The position numbers and the translations under genes are program-made. A stretch of DNA of 64,000 nt from Georgenia faecalis (GTDB taxonomy: Bacteria > Actinomycetota > Actinomycetes > Actinomycetales > Actinomycetaceae). The notes below the pieces were generated by a model. That model searched no databases, was not told the origin of the DNA, and was given only the letters and a program-made list of their open reading frames with translations. Below, one piece after another: positions 1-11,500 of the stretch. Location: contig NZ_CP033325.1 of the NCBI RefSeq assembly GCF_003710105.1, positions 2,914,001-2,978,000 on the forward strand. Direction: 5' to 3'. Numbering within the stretch: the stretch's first letter is position 1; each line of letters begins with the position of its first letter.

Positions 1-2568
1 CACGTGCGATCCGGGGGAGTTCTCCGGCAGCCAGACGACGTGCTCGGGCATCGTCGTCGTGACCATCGGCAGGGTGATCGTCCCGGCCGGGCCGCGGACG
101 GCCAGGGGCTGGCCGTCGCGCAGGCCGAGGGCCGCGGCGGTGGCGGCGCTGACGCGGACGACGGGACGGTGCGCGGTGCCGGCGAGGTGCGGGTCACCCT
201 CCTGGCCGCGCCCGGAGTCGAGCTGGAGCTTCCACGTCGCGAGGACGGCCTGGCCGCCCCGGACCGCGGGCGGCTCGGCGGCGCGGACCTGCGGGGCCTG
301 GGCGCGGGGCCCCTCCCAGCCGACGAGCTCGTCGAGCTGGGCGTGGACCGCGGCGAGCGTGGCGCAGCCGAGCGCGACGCCCATCTCCGTGGCGAGGGCG
401 TCGAGGACCTGTCGGTCGGAGAGCGCCCGGGAGACCAGCACCTGGCCGAAGGGGCGGGGGCGCCCCTCCCAGTTGACGAACGTGCCGGCCTTCTCGACCG
501 GCGGGGCGACGGGCAGCACGACGTCGGCGTGGTCGGTCACCGCGGAACGGCGGACCTCGAGCTGGACGACGAAGCCGGCGGCGGCGAGCGCCGCGTGGGC
601 GAGCGCCGGGTCCGGCAGGTCGCGCGGCTCGACGCCGCCGACGAGGAGCCCGCCGAGGGCGCCGTCGCGCGCGGCGGTGAGGATGGCGGTGAGGTCGCGC
701 CCGGGCGCGGCGGGCACGTCGGCGCCCCACACGCCGCCGACGTCGACGCGGGCCTCGGCCTCGGTGGCCGGGCGGCCGCCAGGGAGCAGGCCGGGCAGCA
801 GCCCGGCCTCGACGGCGGCGCGCTCCCCCGCCCGGCGCGGGACCCACGCCACGCGGGCGCCGGTGCGCCCGACGAGGCGCTCGACGGCGCTGAGCGTGCC
901 GGGCAGCGCCCCGGCGCGCTCGCCGACGAGGACGACCGAGCCGGGGGTGGCCAGGGCCTGGGCGACGGCAGCGAGGTCGGGCTCGGCGGAGGTGGGGACG
1001 AGGGCGTCGAGGACCTCGGCCTCGGTGCCGGGCGCGGTCGGCACCAGCCGGGCGCGCATCTTCGTCGCGCCCCGGGTGGCCAGGGGCGCCAGCGCGGCGA
1101 CCTGGACTCGGCCGGCGACGACGCCCTTGCGCAGGCGCAGGAACACCGCGCCGGCCTCGTCCTCGGGCTCGAGGGCGACGAGCAGGACGTGCGGGGCGTT
1201 CTCCAGGTCGGTAAAGGTGACGTCCATGCCGGTCCCGGCGACGCGGGCGGCGAGGAAGGCCGCCTCCTCGTCCGAGTGGGCGCGGGCGCGGGCGTCGACG
1301 TCGTTCGTGCCGAGGACGGTGCGCGCGAAGCGCGACCAGGCGTAGGCGTCCTCGAGGGGGAGGCGACCACCGGGCAGCACGCCGACGCCGCCGGCCTCCC
1401 GCGCCCGGGCGAGCCCGGTCGCGGCCAGGTCGAGGGCCTCCGACCAGCTCGTCGGGACGAGCGCGCCGGTCTCCTCGTCACGGACGAGGGGGACGTCGAG
1501 ACGGTCGGGCGCGCTCTGCCAGCCGAAGGCGAAGCGGTCCTTGTCGGTGATCCACTCGTCGTTGACCTCGTGGTCCTCACCGGCGAGGCGGCGCACGACG
1601 ACGCCCCGGCGGTGGTCCACGCGGATCGCCGAGCCGCTGGAGTCGTGCTCGGCGACGCTCTCGGTGGAGACGAGGTCGAACGGGCGCGCCCGGAAGCGGT
1701 AGCCGGCCGAGGTGAGCGCACCGACGGGGCAGATCTGGATGGTGTTGCCGGAGAAGTAGGAGGAGAACGGCCGTCCGGAGCCGTCGAGCTCAGCCACGCC
1801 CATGGGGCCGCTGGCGAAACCGGCGACGGGGCCCGCCTCCCCGAACGGGCCGACGACCTCGTCGGTGAACGCCTGGCCCGCGTGCGAGCCGTGGAGGTCG
1901 AAGTCGAGGACGCGGGCGTCGAAGGTGCCGATCTGCTGGCCGGGCACGCTGTGGATCTCCCGGCCGGGGGCGCCGCCGCCACGGCCCTGGAGGTCGATGA
2001 ACGGGTCGCCGGCGATCTGCGCGGAGAACCGGGTGCAGCGCTGGCACAGGACGCAGCGGTCGCGGTCGAGGAGGATCTGGGTGGAGACCTTGACCGGCTT
2101 GGGGAACGTCCGCTTGACGTCGACGAACCGGCTGGTGGCCCGGCCGTTGCTCATCGCCTGGTTCTGCAGGGGGCACTCGCCGCCCTTGTCGCACACCGGG
2201 CAGTCGAGCGGGTGGTTGATGAGGAGGAACTCGATCATCGAGTGCTGCGCCTTGTCGGCGACCGGCGAGGTGTGCTGGGTCGCCACGACCATGCCGGGGG
2301 TGGCCTCGAGCGTGCACGAGGTCTGCGGCTTGGGCATCGCCCGCAGGTTGCCCTCACGGTCGGGCGTGGCCACCTCGACCAGGCACTGGCGGCAGGCGCC
2401 GACCGGCTTGAGGAGCGGGTGGTCGCAGAACCGCGGGATCTGGATCCCGACCTGCTCCGCGGCCCGGATGACGACGGTGCCCTTGGGCACCTCCACCTCG
2501 AGCCCGTCGATGGTGAGGCTCACCGTCTGCGGGGAGGACTGCACGGCGGCGGTCGTCGCCTGGGTCAT
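1..2568 (-). CDS. nuoG: NADH-quinone oxidoreductase subunit G (3' end cut by window edge)
   Basis: Peripheral-arm subunit of complex I that relays electrons through several Fe-S clusters. The frame read from the ATG at 2568 is open for 856 codons to base 1. The N-terminal ferredoxin-like domain carries CDHPLL..GACRQC ([2Fe-2S]); further on are [14 protein letters not shown] and [14 protein letters not shown] ([4Fe-4S] ligands) and [11 protein letters not shown], followed by a long molybdopterin-oxidoreductase-like domain. The last visible residues ([15 protein letters not shown]) match the usual C-terminal end of the family, so only a few residues are probably missing. The start overlaps the nuoF stop by 4 bases (ATGA), which supports this start and translational coupling. 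Confidence 0.95.
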   Translation of the reverse strand, partial: MTQATTAAVQSSPQTVSLTIDGLEVEVPKGTVVIRAAEQVGIQIPRFCDHPLLKPVGACRQCLVEVATPDREGNLRAMPKPQTSCTLEATPGMVVATQHTSPVADKAQHSMIEFLLINHPLDCPVCDKGGECPLQNQAMSNGRATSRFVDVKRTFPKPVKVSTQILLDRDRCVLCQRCTRFSAQIAGDPFIDLQGRGGGAPGREIHSVPGQQIGTFDARVLDFDLHGSHAGQAFTDEVVGPFGEAGPVAGFASGPMGVAELDGSGRPFSSYFSGNTIQICPVGALTSAGYRFRARPFDLVSTESVAEHDSSGSAIRVDHRRGVVVRRLAGEDHEVNDEWITDKDRFAFGWQSAPDRLDVPLVRDEETGALVPTSWSEALDLAATGLARAREAGGVGVLPGGRLPLEDAYAWSRFARTVLGTNDVDARARAHSDEEAAFLAARVAGTGMDVTFTDLENAPHVLLVALEPEDEAGAVFLRLRKGVVAGRVQVAALAPLATRGATKMRARLVPTAPGTEAEVLDALVPTSAEPDLAAVAQALATPGSVVLVGERAGALPGTLSAVERLVGRTGARVAWVPRRAGERAAVEAGLLPGLLPGGRPATEAEARVDVGGVWGADVPAAPGRDLTAILTAARDGALGGLLVGGVEPRDLPDPALAHAALAAAGFVVQLEVRRSAVTDHADVVLPVAPPVEKAGTFVNWEGRPRPFGQVLVSRALSDRQVLDALATEMGVALGCATLAAVHAQLDELVGWEGPRAQAPQVRAAEPPAVRGGQAVLATWKLQLDSGRGQEGDPHLAGTAHRPVVRVSAATAAALGLRDGQPLAVRGPAGTITLPMVTTTMPEHVVWLPENSPGSHV

Positions 2569-3884
2569 CGAGCACCTACTTCGGAGAAAGCGGCCGAGGC
2601 CTGGTACGGGAAGAGCTCGGCGGCGGGGGTGTGCATCCCGGCCTCGAACTCCTCGCGGAAGTGGGCGATGCCGCTCTGGATGGGGGCGGCGGAGGCGTCA
2701 CCGAGGGCGCAGAAGGAGCGCCCGGCGATGTTGGCAGAGACGTCGAGCAGGAGGTCGATGTCCCCCGGCACGCCGCGCCCCTGCTCGAGGCGGTGCATGA
2801 CCTGCTTCATCCAGTAGGTCCCCTCGCGGCACGGGGTGCACTTGCCGCAGGACTCGTGCTGGTAGAAGTCCGTCCACCGGGAGATGACCCGCACCGCGGA
2901 GACCGTCTCGTCGAAGACCATGAGCGCGCGGGTGGCGAGCATCGAGCCCGCCGCGCCCACCGACTCGTAGTCGAGCGGGACGTCGAGGTGCTCCTCGGTG
3001 AGGATCGGCGTCGAGGACCCGCCCGGGGTCCAGAACTTCAGGCGGTGCCCCGCCCGGACGCCGCCGGCCATGTCGATGAGCTCGCGCATGGTGATGCCGA
3101 ACGGCGCCTCGTACTGGCCGGGGCGCTCGACGTGGCCGGAGAGGGAGAAGATGCCGTGCCCGGCGGACTTCTCGGTCCCCATCGAGGTGAACCAGTCCAC
3201 TCCCCCGCGGATGATCCCGGGGACCGAGGCGATGGACTCGACGTTGTTCACCACGGTCGGGCGCGCGTAGAGGCCGGCGACGGCGGGGAAGGGCGGCTTG
3301 AGGCGCGGCTGGCCGCGCATGCCCTCGAGGGAGTCGAGCAGCGCCGTCTCCTCGCCGCAGATGTAGGCCCCGGCCCCGGCGTGGACGGTGATCTCGAGGT
3401 CGAAGTCGCCGCGGGGTCCGGTGCCGGTGCCGATGAGCCCGGCCTCGCGCGCCTCGCGGACCGCCGCGAGGAGCCGGCGGTAGACGTGGACGACCTCGCC
3501 GCGCAGGTAGATGAAGGCGTGGGTGCACCCGATGGCGTAGGCCGTGATCGCGACGCCCTCGAGGAGGACGTGCGGGTTGGCCAGCATGAGCGGGATGTCC
3601 TTGCAGGTGCCCGGCTCGGACTCGTCCGCGTTGACGACGAGGTAGCGCGGGCCGCCGTCGGCCGGCGGGAGGAAGGACCACTTGAGCCCGGTGGGGAAGC
3701 CGGCGCCGCCGCGGCCGCGCAGGCCGGAGGCCTTGACGGTCGCCACGACGTCCTCGGGCGTGGAGCCCAGCGCCTGGGCCAGGCCCTCGTACCCGCCGTG
3801 GGCGCGGTACGTGGCCAGGGTCCACGGCTTGTCCGCGTCCCAGGTGTCGGTGAGCACGGGCGTGAGCACGGTCGCGTCAGCCAC
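2565..3884 (-). CDS. nuoF: NADH-quinone oxidoreductase subunit F
   Basis: Subunit that binds NADH and FMN and starts electron flow in complex I; 439 residues, normal for the family. Visible motifs: [13 protein letters not shown] (FMN/NADH-binding glycine-rich loop, about residue 57), [14 protein letters not shown] (NADH site), and [15 protein letters not shown] followed by FCALGD, the four cysteines of cluster N3. It overlaps nuoE by 8 bases and nuoG by 4, as expected in the conserved nuo operon. Confidence 0.97.
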   Translation of the reverse strand: MADATVLTPVLTDTWDADKPWTLATYRAHGGYEGLAQALGSTPEDVVATVKASGLRGRGGAGFPTGLKWSFLPPADGGPRYLVVNADESEPGTCKDIPLMLANPHVLLEGVAITAYAIGCTHAFIYLRGEVVHVYRRLLAAVREAREAGLIGTGTGPRGDFDLEITVHAGAGAYICGEETALLDSLEGMRGQPRLKPPFPAVAGLYARPTVVNNVESIASVPGIIRGGVDWFTSMGTEKSAGHGIFSLSGHVERPGQYEAPFGITMRELIDMAGGVRAGHRLKFWTPGGSSTPILTEEHLDVPLDYESVGAAGSMLATRALMVFDETVSAVRVISRWTDFYQHESCGKCTPCREGTYWMKQVMHRLEQGRGVPGDIDLLLDVSANIAGRSFCALGDASAAPIQSGIAHFREEFEAGMHTPAAELFPYQASAAFSEVGAR

Positions 3885-4724
3885 GGGATCCTCCCTTGTC
3901 CGGCCCCTTGCCGGGTTCGACCACGGTCTGGGGCGCCGTGTCCGACGGCGTCGTCGGCTTGCGCTCGGCGCTGGAGTGCACGCCGCCGGTCTCCTGCGCG
4001 CCGGCCGGCTCGGCGGCCTGCTCGCCCACGCGGGGCTCGGTGGACGGGTCGGCGGGGCGGCCCATGTCGGGGGCCCGCCAGCCGCGCTCGCGGGCCAGGC
4101 GCAGCCCCACGAGGCTCGCCTCGCCGGCGGCGACGCCCTCGTCGGCGCGGCCGTCGTCGAAGCCGGCCAGCACCCGGGAGACCTCCTTGAAGGTCGCCAC
4201 GCTGGCGGCGCCGCGGGTCGGCGCGACGGGCTCGCCGGCGCGGAGCCGGTCGACGACCTCGACCGCGCTGCGCGGCGTCTGGTTGTCGAAGAACTCCCAG
4301 TTGACCATGACGACCGGCGCGTAGTCGCAGGCCGCGTTGCACTCGATGCTCTCGAGCGTGATGGCCCCGTCGTCCGTCGTCTCGTCGTGCCCGACGCCGA
4401 GGTGGTCGGCGAGCGTGGCGTAGATGGCGTCGCCGCCCATGACGGCGCACAGCGCGTTGGTGCACACGCCCACGGTGTAGGTCCCGTTGGGGTGGCGCTT
4501 GTACTGCGTGTAGAACGTCGCGACCGCGGAGACCTCGGGGCGGGACAGGCCGAGGACGTCGGCGCACAGCGCGATGCCGTTGGCGCTGACGTACCCGTCC
4601 TCGGACTGGACGAGGTGGAGCATCGGCAGGAGCGCCGAGCGCGGCTCGGGGTAGCGCGCGATGATCTCGAGCGCCTCGGCGCGCAGGCGCTCCTCGGTGG
4701 TGGGCTCGTACCCGGTGACGGCCA

Positions 4725-4725
<1 letters not shown>
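3877..4725 (-). CDS. nuoE: NADH-quinone oxidoreductase subunit E
   Basis: Thioredoxin-fold [2Fe-2S] subunit that pairs with NuoF in the dehydrogenase module. The cluster cysteines are in VGVCTNALC and IECNAACDYAP. The ATG at 4725 is chosen because it shares one base with the nuoD stop (TGATG); the longer open frame upstream only shadows nuoD. At 282 residues it is about 100 longer than enterobacterial NuoE: after the fold there is a conserved-looking stretch (ATFKEVSRVLAGF) and then a low-complexity Pro/Glu/Thr/Gly-rich tail of roughly 60 residues that is probably disordered. Confidence 0.95.
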
Positions 4726-6073
<1,348 letters not shown>

Positions 6074-6074
<1 letters not shown>

Positions 6075-6874
6075 CAGTTGTACGACCTCCGGGTGTCGGG
6101 CGGCGGGATCGTGGCGCCCTTGTACTCCACCGGGATCCCACCGAGGGGGTAGTCCTTGCGCTGCGGGTGGCCTACCCAGTCGTCGGGGAGCATGGTGCGG
6201 GCGAGGGCGGGGTGGTCGTCGAAGACGATCCCCATGAGGTCCCAGGTCTCCCGCTCGTGCCAGCTGTTGCCCGGGTAGACCTGGACGAGCGAGGGCACGT
6301 GCGGGTCGGCCTCGGGCGCGGTGACCTCGAGGCGCAGCTGCCGGCCGTGGGTGAGGGACATGAGGGCGTACACCGCGTGCAGCTCGCGTCCGACGTCGTG
6401 CGGGAAGTGGACGCCGGAGACGCCGAGGCACAGCTCGAAGCGCAGGTCGGCGTCGTCGCGCAGGAACCGGGCGACGGTGCGCAGGTGCTCGCGGGTGAGG
6501 AACAGGGTGAGCTCGCCGCGGTCGACGACGACCTTCTCCACCGCGTCCTCGAGGGCGATGCCCGCCTCGCCGAGGAGCTCGGCGAGGATGTCGACGACCT
6601 CGTCGAACCAGCCGCCGTAGGGGCGCTCGGACGGCGGGGGCATGGCGATGGTGCGGACCAGCCCGCCGAAGCCGCTGGTGTCACCGGGGCCCGTGACGCC
6701 GAACATGCCGCGCCGGACGTCGACGATCTCCAGCGGGGTGCGCCCGGCGGGGACGTTCTGCGCCCCGGCCTCGAGGGCGGCCTCGGTGGTCGACTGCGCG
6801 CCGACCGCACCGGCCCCCGGCTTGACGGCGTCCGCCGCCGACCCCTTCTCCTCGTCGCGTTCGGTCCCGCTCAC
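6074..6874 (-). CDS. nuoC: NADH-quinone oxidoreductase subunit C
   Basis: 30-kDa-type subunit of the connecting module of complex I. The GTG at 6874 is the start because it forms a GTGA overlap with the nuoB stop; the longer frame further upstream is a shadow of nuoB. The 266-residue product contains the family signature [22 protein letters not shown] and a C-terminal [11 protein letters not shown]. The first ~50 residues (Ala/Gly/Glu-rich) are poorly conserved. Confidence 0.94.
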
Positions 6875-7425
6875 GCGAGCAGCCCCTTCATCTCGTGGGT
6901 GGGGGTGGCGGCCAGGGCCGCCGCCTCCGCGGCACGCACCGCGGCCTCGCGGTTGACGCCCAGCGGGGCGTTCTTCACCTGCTCGTGGAGCTCGAGGATG
7001 GCGTGGAGGAGCATCTCCGGGCGCGGCGGGCAGCCGGGCAGGTAGATGTCCACCGGGAGGATGTGGTCGACGCCCTGGATGATGGCGTAGTTGTTGAACA
7101 TCCCGCCGCTGGAGGCGCACACGCCCATGGAGATGACCCACTTGGGCTCGGGCATCTGGTCGTAGGTCTGGCGGACCACGGGGGCCATCTTCTGGCTCAC
7201 CCGGCCCGAGACGATCATGAGGTCGGCGTGCCGCGGCGAGGCGCGGAAGACCTCCATGCCGAAGCGCGAGATGTCGAACCGCGGCGTGCCGGTCGCCATC
7301 ATCTCGATGGCGCAGCAGGCCAGGCCCATCGTCACCGGCCACATCGACGCCTTGCGGCTCAGCCCCACCACCTTCTCGACGGTGGTGAGCATGAAGCCGG
7401 AGGGAACCTTCTCCTCGAGTCCCAT
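6871..7425 (-). CDS. nuoB: NADH-quinone oxidoreductase subunit B
   Basis: PSST-type subunit carrying cluster N2, the last Fe-S centre before quinone. The 184-residue protein shows the ligands in [20 protein letters not shown] and LPGCPPRPE. The gene lies 10 bases downstream of nuoA and overlaps nuoC by four bases. Confidence 0.97.
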   Translation of the reverse strand: MGLEEKVPSGFMLTTVEKVVGLSRKASMWPVTMGLACCAIEMMATGTPRFDISRFGMEVFRASPRHADLMIVSGRVSQKMAPVVRQTYDQMPEPKWVISMGVCASSGGMFNNYAIIQGVDHILPVDIYLPGCPPRPEMLLHAILELHEQVKNAPLGVNREAAVRAAEAAALAATPTHEMKGLLA

Positions 7426-7435
7426 GGTGTTCCTC

Positions 7436-7798
7436 TCAGTCCCAGTCCAGGCCGCCGCGGCGCCATTCGTAGATGAACGGCACGGTGATCAGGAAGATGA
7501 ATCCCAGCATGGCGACCAGGCCGAAGGTGGCCAGCTCGGAGAATGCCACGGCCCACGGCACGAGGAAGATCACCTCGATGTCGAAGATGATGAACGTCAT
7601 CGCGACGAGGTAGTACTTCACCGGGAACCGGCCGGCGCTCGCCGCCCGCGGGGTGGCCTCCACGCCGCACTCGTAGTTGGAGACCTTGATGCGGTTGTAG
7701 CGCTTGGGGCCGATGACCGCGCTGGCGGCGATCCCGCCGATCGCCAGGAGGGCGGCGACCGCCATCATGACGAGGATCGGGACGAACGGGTTCGTCAT
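7436..7798 (-). CDS. nuoA: NADH-quinone oxidoreductase subunit A
   Basis: Small membrane subunit of complex I, 120 residues with three hydrophobic helices (about 8-30, 62-85, 90-110). The conserved loop [10 protein letters not shown], with the cysteine that switches accessibility in the active/deactive transition of homologues, is present. It is the first gene of the nuo operon; GGAGG lies just upstream of the ATG (tacggaggcagcATG), and a putative -10 box is about 95 bases upstream. Confidence 0.96.
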   Translation of the reverse strand: MTNPFVPILVMMAVAALLAIGGIAASAVIGPKRYNRIKVSNYECGVEATPRAASAGRFPVKYYLVAMTFIIFDIEVIFLVPWAVAFSELATFGLVAMLGFIFLITVPFIYEWRRGGLDWD

Positions 7799-7893
7799 GC
7801 TGCCTCCGTAGTAGTGCGGCCGAGCGGGGTGGTGTCGGCGGGCCGGGTGATGCCCCGCATCGCGCCGTCGGCGCCGCGACGGGCGTCACACCC

Positions 7894-7899
7894 AGCGTA
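7894..7899 (-). promoter_or_regulatory. Putative -10 box of the nuo operon
   Basis: TACGCT on the minus strand fits the actinobacterial TANNNT -10 consensus. It would give a leader of about 90 nt in front of nuoA, which has a clear ribosome site. The flanking flavoprotein gene ends at 7926, so the box sits in the only sizeable gap here. No convincing -35 was seen. Confidence 0.4.
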
Positions 7900-7925
7900 C
7901 GGGGGGAAGGTGGGTCCTTGCGTCC

Positions 7926-9221
7926 TCACGAGGCGGGCACCGCCCGCGTCAGCGCGGTGATGAGCCGGTCCATCCAGTCCCCGTCCCGGCGGTCGAAACC
8001 GTCGGAGAGGAGCTTCATGACGAAGCGCATGAGGACGGGGCGCGGCAGGCCGTACTTCACGCACGCGCGCATGATCTCGGGCCGCTCGATGATCCGGGCG
8101 AAGGCCTGGCCCAGGGTGAAGTACCCGCCGAGCTCCTCGCTGAGGAGCTTCGGGTAGGTCCGCAGCGCCTTCTCCATCTCGTACGGGCTGGTCCGGGCCA
8201 GCGCCTGCGCGACGACGTCGGCCGCCATCCGGCCGGACTGCATGGCGTAGGCGATCCCCTCGCCGTTGAACGGGGAGACCATGCCGCCGGAGTCACCGAC
8301 GAGGAGCAGGCCCTGGGTGTAGTGCGGCTTGCGGTTGAACGCCATCGGCAGGGCCGCGCTGCGCAGCGGGCCGATCTGGTTCTCGGGGGTGAACTCCCAC
8401 TCCGCGGGCGCGTTGCGCATCCACGTCGCGAAGAGCTCCTTGTAGTCGAGCCGGGTGGGCTTGGCCGTCGAGCTGAGCGAGCCCAGACCGACGTTGCAGG
8501 TGCCGTCCCCGAGCGCGAAGACCCAGCCGTAGCCGGGCATGAGGTTGGACTCCCCCGGCACGCCGTCCCACAGCTCCAGGTGCGACTCCATCATGTCGTC
8601 GTCGTGCCGCGGGGAGCGGAAGTACGTGCGGACCGCGACGCCCATGGGCCGGTTGGTGTTCTTCTCGATCCCCATGGCCGTCGCCAGGCGCGCGGACACT
8701 CCCCCGGCGTCGACGACGATCCGCGCCCGCAGCTCCACCTCCTCGCCCGCGCGCCGCCCGGCGGCGTCGACGGGGCGGGCGGTGACGCCGACGATGCGCC
8801 CGGAGCGCTCCGAGCGCAGCGGGGCCGTGACGGACATGCCCTCCCGCAGGCGCGCGCCGGAGGCGGCGGCGTGCCGGGCGAGCGTCTCGTCGAGGTTCAT
8901 CCGGGACCGCGCCAGGCCGTAGGACGGCATCTCGGCGAGCTCGGGCCACGGGATCTCGATGACGTGACCGGCGCCGTAGGTGCGCAGCCCGTAGTTGCGG
9001 ATCCAGCCGTCGGACTCCTCGATGGACACGCCCATGCGGATGAGCTCGGCCACGGCGCGGGGGGTGAGGCCGTCCCCGCAGACCTTGTCGCGCGGGAAGG
9101 TGCCCTTCTCCAGGAGGAGGACGTCGAGCCCGGTCTGGGCGAGGTAGTGCGCCGTCGCGGACCCCGCCGGCCCGGCGCCGACGACGATGACGTCGGCGTC
9201 GTCCCTCGCACCTCGCGCCAC
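7926..9221 (-). CDS. Geranylgeranyl-reductase-family FAD oxidoreductase (MenJ-like)
   Basis: Flavoprotein of 431 residues with an N-terminal Rossmann dinucleotide motif (VVGAGPAGSATA), KVCGDGLTPRAV and the second FAD motif GDSGGMVSPFNGEG. This family saturates isoprenoid chains; the mycobacterial member MenJ (Rv0561c) reduces one double bond of the menaquinone side chain. The location between nuoA and menG supports the same job here: making partly saturated menaquinone, the quinone used by complex I. The start is the GTG at 9221, with a weak GGGG site. It is separated from nuoA by 127 bases and from menG by 171, so it may be transcribed alone. Substrate specificity is inferred from context. 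Confidence 0.8.
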   Translation of the reverse strand: MARGARDDADVIVVGAGPAGSATAHYLAQTGLDVLLLEKGTFPRDKVCGDGLTPRAVAELIRMGVSIEESDGWIRNYGLRTYGAGHVIEIPWPELAEMPSYGLARSRMNLDETLARHAAASGARLREGMSVTAPLRSERSGRIVGVTARPVDAAGRRAGEEVELRARIVVDAGGVSARLATAMGIEKNTNRPMGVAVRTYFRSPRHDDDMMESHLELWDGVPGESNLMPGYGWVFALGDGTCNVGLGSLSSTAKPTRLDYKELFATWMRNAPAEWEFTPENQIGPLRSAALPMAFNRKPHYTQGLLLVGDSGGMVSPFNGEGIAYAMQSGRMAADVVAQALARTSPYEMEKALRTYPKLLSEELGGYFTLGQAFARIIERPEIMRACVKYGLPRPVLMRFVMKLLSDGFDRRDGDWMDRLITALTRAVPAS

Positions 9222-9263
9222 GTCGCTGCCCCGCTTCTACTCAGGTCTGGAAACCGCCACGTG

Positions 9264-9269
9264 AGTCTA
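9264..9269 (-). promoter_or_regulatory. Possible -10 box upstream of the MenJ-like gene
   Basis: TAGACT (minus strand) in the 171-base gap between menG and the flavoprotein gene matches TANNNT. It would leave a leader of about 35 nt. No further support was found. Confidence 0.3.
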
Positions 9270-9392
9270 CAAACGTCGGCGTAGGTATTCCGGTTAGGGA
9301 GTCCTTACCGGTGAGCGGCGCAATGGCCGTGGGCGGTCGCCCCACCCCCGGGCAGTGGCGCGCATCACGTCCGTGGGGACGCGTGCGACGCA

Positions 9393-10088
9393 TCAGGCGG
9401 GTCGCGTCCCCCGGTGCAGCGCGACGATGCCCGCGGAGAGGTTGCGGTACGCGACGTCCTCCCAGCCGGCGGCCTGGAGGAGCCCGGCGAGCGCGCGCTG
9501 GTCCGGCCAGGCGGTGATGGACTCCGCGAGGTAGCCGTAGGCGTCGGTGTTGGAGGAGACGACGGTGGCCAGGCGCGGCAGGACGTGGCCGAGGTAGGCG
9601 GTGTACGCCACGCGGAGCGGCGCGCGGGTCGGGCGGGAGAACTCGCACACCACCAGCCGCCCGCCGGGCCGGGTGACGCGGAGCATCTCCGCGAGCGCCC
9701 GCGTCGGCTCGGCGACGTTGCGCAGCCCGAAGGAGATGGTGACGACGTCGAAGCTGGCGTCGGCGAACGGCAGTGCCGTCGCGTCCCCGGCGACGAACGG
9801 CAGGTCGGGCCGGCGCCGCTTGCCCACCCCCACCATGCCGGTGGAGAAGTCGCAGGGGACGACGTCGATGCCGGCGTCGGCGTAGTCCTCGCTCGAGGTG
9901 CCCGTACCGGCGGCGAGGTCGAGGACCCGCATCCCCGGCTCGGCCGCCACGGCCTTGCGGGTGGCCACCCGCCACAGGCGGTCCTGCCACAGGGACAGCA
10001 CGTCGTTCGTCACGTCGTAGCGCCGCGCGACGGCGTCGAACATGCGGGCGACCTCGCGGGGCTCCTTGGCCAGGCTGGCACGGCTCAT
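9393..10088 (-). CDS. menG: Demethylmenaquinone methyltransferase
   Basis: SAM-dependent methyltransferase (UbiE/MenG family) for the last step of menaquinone synthesis, demethylmenaquinone to menaquinone. The 231-residue protein starts at ATG 10088 ([18 protein letters not shown]) behind GGGAGG; the longer frame to 10190 gives unrelated low-complexity sequence. Motif I is [15 protein letters not shown], followed by the family-typical SFGLRNV and the C-terminal [11 protein letters not shown]. It is divergent from menF across a 131-base gap. Confidence 0.93.
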   Translation of the reverse strand: MSRASLAKEPREVARMFDAVARRYDVTNDVLSLWQDRLWRVATRKAVAAEPGMRVLDLAAGTGTSSEDYADAGIDVVPCDFSTGMVGVGKRRRPDLPFVAGDATALPFADASFDVVTISFGLRNVAEPTRALAEMLRVTRPGGRLVVCEFSRPTRAPLRVAYTAYLGHVLPRLATVVSSNTDAYGYLAESITAWPDQRALAGLLQAAGWEDVAYRNLSAGIVALHRGTRPA

Positions 10089-10206
10089 GGCGACATCCTC
10101 CCAGGTGCGTCCGGGTGCCGCGCGCGCCGCGGACCCGCCGGCGCGGCCGGCGCGAGCGGCGCGGCCGGCGCGGCCTCCTGCACGCGGCACGTCCGCGCTT
10201 TCGTCC

Positions 10207-10212
10207 TACAGT
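10207..10212 (+). promoter_or_regulatory. Leaderless promoter box of menF
   Basis: TACAGT lies 7 nt before the ATG at 10220 and there is no Shine-Dalgarno sequence between them, the standard geometry of an actinobacterial leaderless transcript whose 5' end is the start codon. This box also decides the start: the open frame extends much further upstream. Confidence 0.6.
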
Positions 10213-10219
10213 GGCCCCG

Positions 10220-11494
10220 ATGTCCACCGCCGCAGCCGACCCCGCACCGCTCGTCGTCCGTACCGTCGAGATCGACGACGTCGGCGACCTCCTCCCGCTC
10301 CTGCCCCACGACGACCCGGCGACGACGATGAGCTGGGTCCGGCGCGGCGAGGGCATCGTCGGCTGGGGCGCGGCCGCCCGCCTGCGCACCGACGGACCGG
10401 CCCGGATGATCGAGGCGGACGCCTGGTGGCGACGCCTCGCGGGCCGGATGATCGTGCGCGACGAGGTGGGCGTGCCGGGCTCGGGCCCGGTGGCGTTCGG
10501 CTCCTTCGCCTTCTCCCGCGACTCCGCCGCCGGCGGCACGCTCGTCGTGCCCCGGGTCGTCGTCGGGCGGCGCGACGGGCGGAGCTGGCTCACCGTCGCC
10601 TCGCCGGCCGCGCTCGGCCCCGCCCCCACGCTCGCGCAGGCGCGCGGGGCGGTGACGCCGGTGCGCGCGCCCGGCGCCGTCCGCTACCGCGACGGCTCGC
10701 TCACCGCCGACCAGTGGCAGGCCGCGGTCGCCGAGGTGGTCGCGGCCATCCGGGCGGGGCAGGTCCAGAAGGTCGTCATGGCCCGGGACGTCCTCGCCCG
10801 CACGAGCGAGGACGTGGACGTCCGCCACCTCCTGCGGGCGCTGGCCGCCGAGTACCCGGGGTGCTGGACCTTCGCCGTCGACCACATCCTCGGGGCCACC
10901 CCCGAGCTCCTCGTCCGCCGGGACCACGGGCTCGTCGCGTGCCGGGTCCTCGCCGGCACCATCCGGCGCACGGGGGACGACGACGACGACCTGCGCCACG
11001 CCGCGACGCTGGCCCGCTCGTCGAAGGACCTCGAGGAGCACGAGCTCGCCGTGGCCTCGGTGGCCCAGGCGCTGGGCCCGTACTGCACGAGCTTCAACGT
11101 CCCCGAGGCGCCGTTCGTCCTCCACCTGCCCAACGTCATGCACCTGGCCAGCGACGTCACCGGCGTCGTCGACGCCACCCGCGGCCCGTCCAGCCTCGCG
11201 CTTGCCGCCGCGCTGCACCCCACCGCGGCGGTGTGCGGGACCCCGACGCCGGAGGCCGCGGGCGTCCTGGCCCGCGCCGAGCGGATGGACCGGGGACGCT
11301 ACGCCGGCCCGGTCGGCTGGATCGGTGCGGACGGCGACGGCGAGTGGGGCATCGCCCTGCGCTCGGGCGTGGTCCAGGACGCGCGCACGGTCCGGCTGTT
11401 CGCCGGGTGCGGCGTCGTCGCCGCCTCCGACCCGGCCGCGGAGCTGGCCGAGTCGGAGGCGAAGCTGCTCCCCATGCGTAGCGCCCTGGGCTGA
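10220..11494 (+). CDS. menF: Isochorismate synthase
   Basis: Chorismate-utilising enzyme, 424 residues, converting chorismate to isochorismate, the first committed step toward menaquinone. The C-terminal half has the family's active-site blocks: QKVVMARDVLAR (general-base Lys region), GATPELLV, LAGTIRR, SSKDLEEHELAV (Mg2+ ligand Glu) and HPTAAVCGTPTPEA followed by GRYAGPVGW. An isochorismate synthase rather than an anthranilate or salicylate enzyme is favoured by its place among the other men genes. The N-terminal ~150 residues are divergent. It converges on the htrA-like gene with only 6 bases between stops. Confidence 0.9.
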   Translation: MSTAAADPAPLVVRTVEIDDVGDLLPLLPHDDPATTMSWVRRGEGIVGWGAAARLRTDGPARMIEADAWWRRLAGRMIVRDEVGVPGSGPVAFGSFAFSRDSAAGGTLVVPRVVVGRRDGRSWLTVASPAALGPAPTLAQARGAVTPVRAPGAVRYRDGSLTADQWQAAVAEVVAAIRAGQVQKVVMARDVLARTSEDVDVRHLLRALAAEYPGCWTFAVDHILGATPELLVRRDHGLVACRVLAGTIRRTGDDDDDLRHAATLARSSKDLEEHELAVASVAQALGPYCTSFNVPEAPFVLHLPNVMHLASDVTGVVDATRGPSSLALAAALHPTAAVCGTPTPEAAGVLARAERMDRGRYAGPVGWIGADGDGEWGIALRSGVVQDARTVRLFAGCGVVAASDPAAELAESEAKLLPMRSALG

Positions 11495-11500
11495 CGCCCG

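Noticed and set aside
4-2817. A 937-codon plus-strand frame opposite nuoG
   Set aside because: Antisense of nuoG, whose Fe-S motifs are clear; composition typical of a shadow frame.
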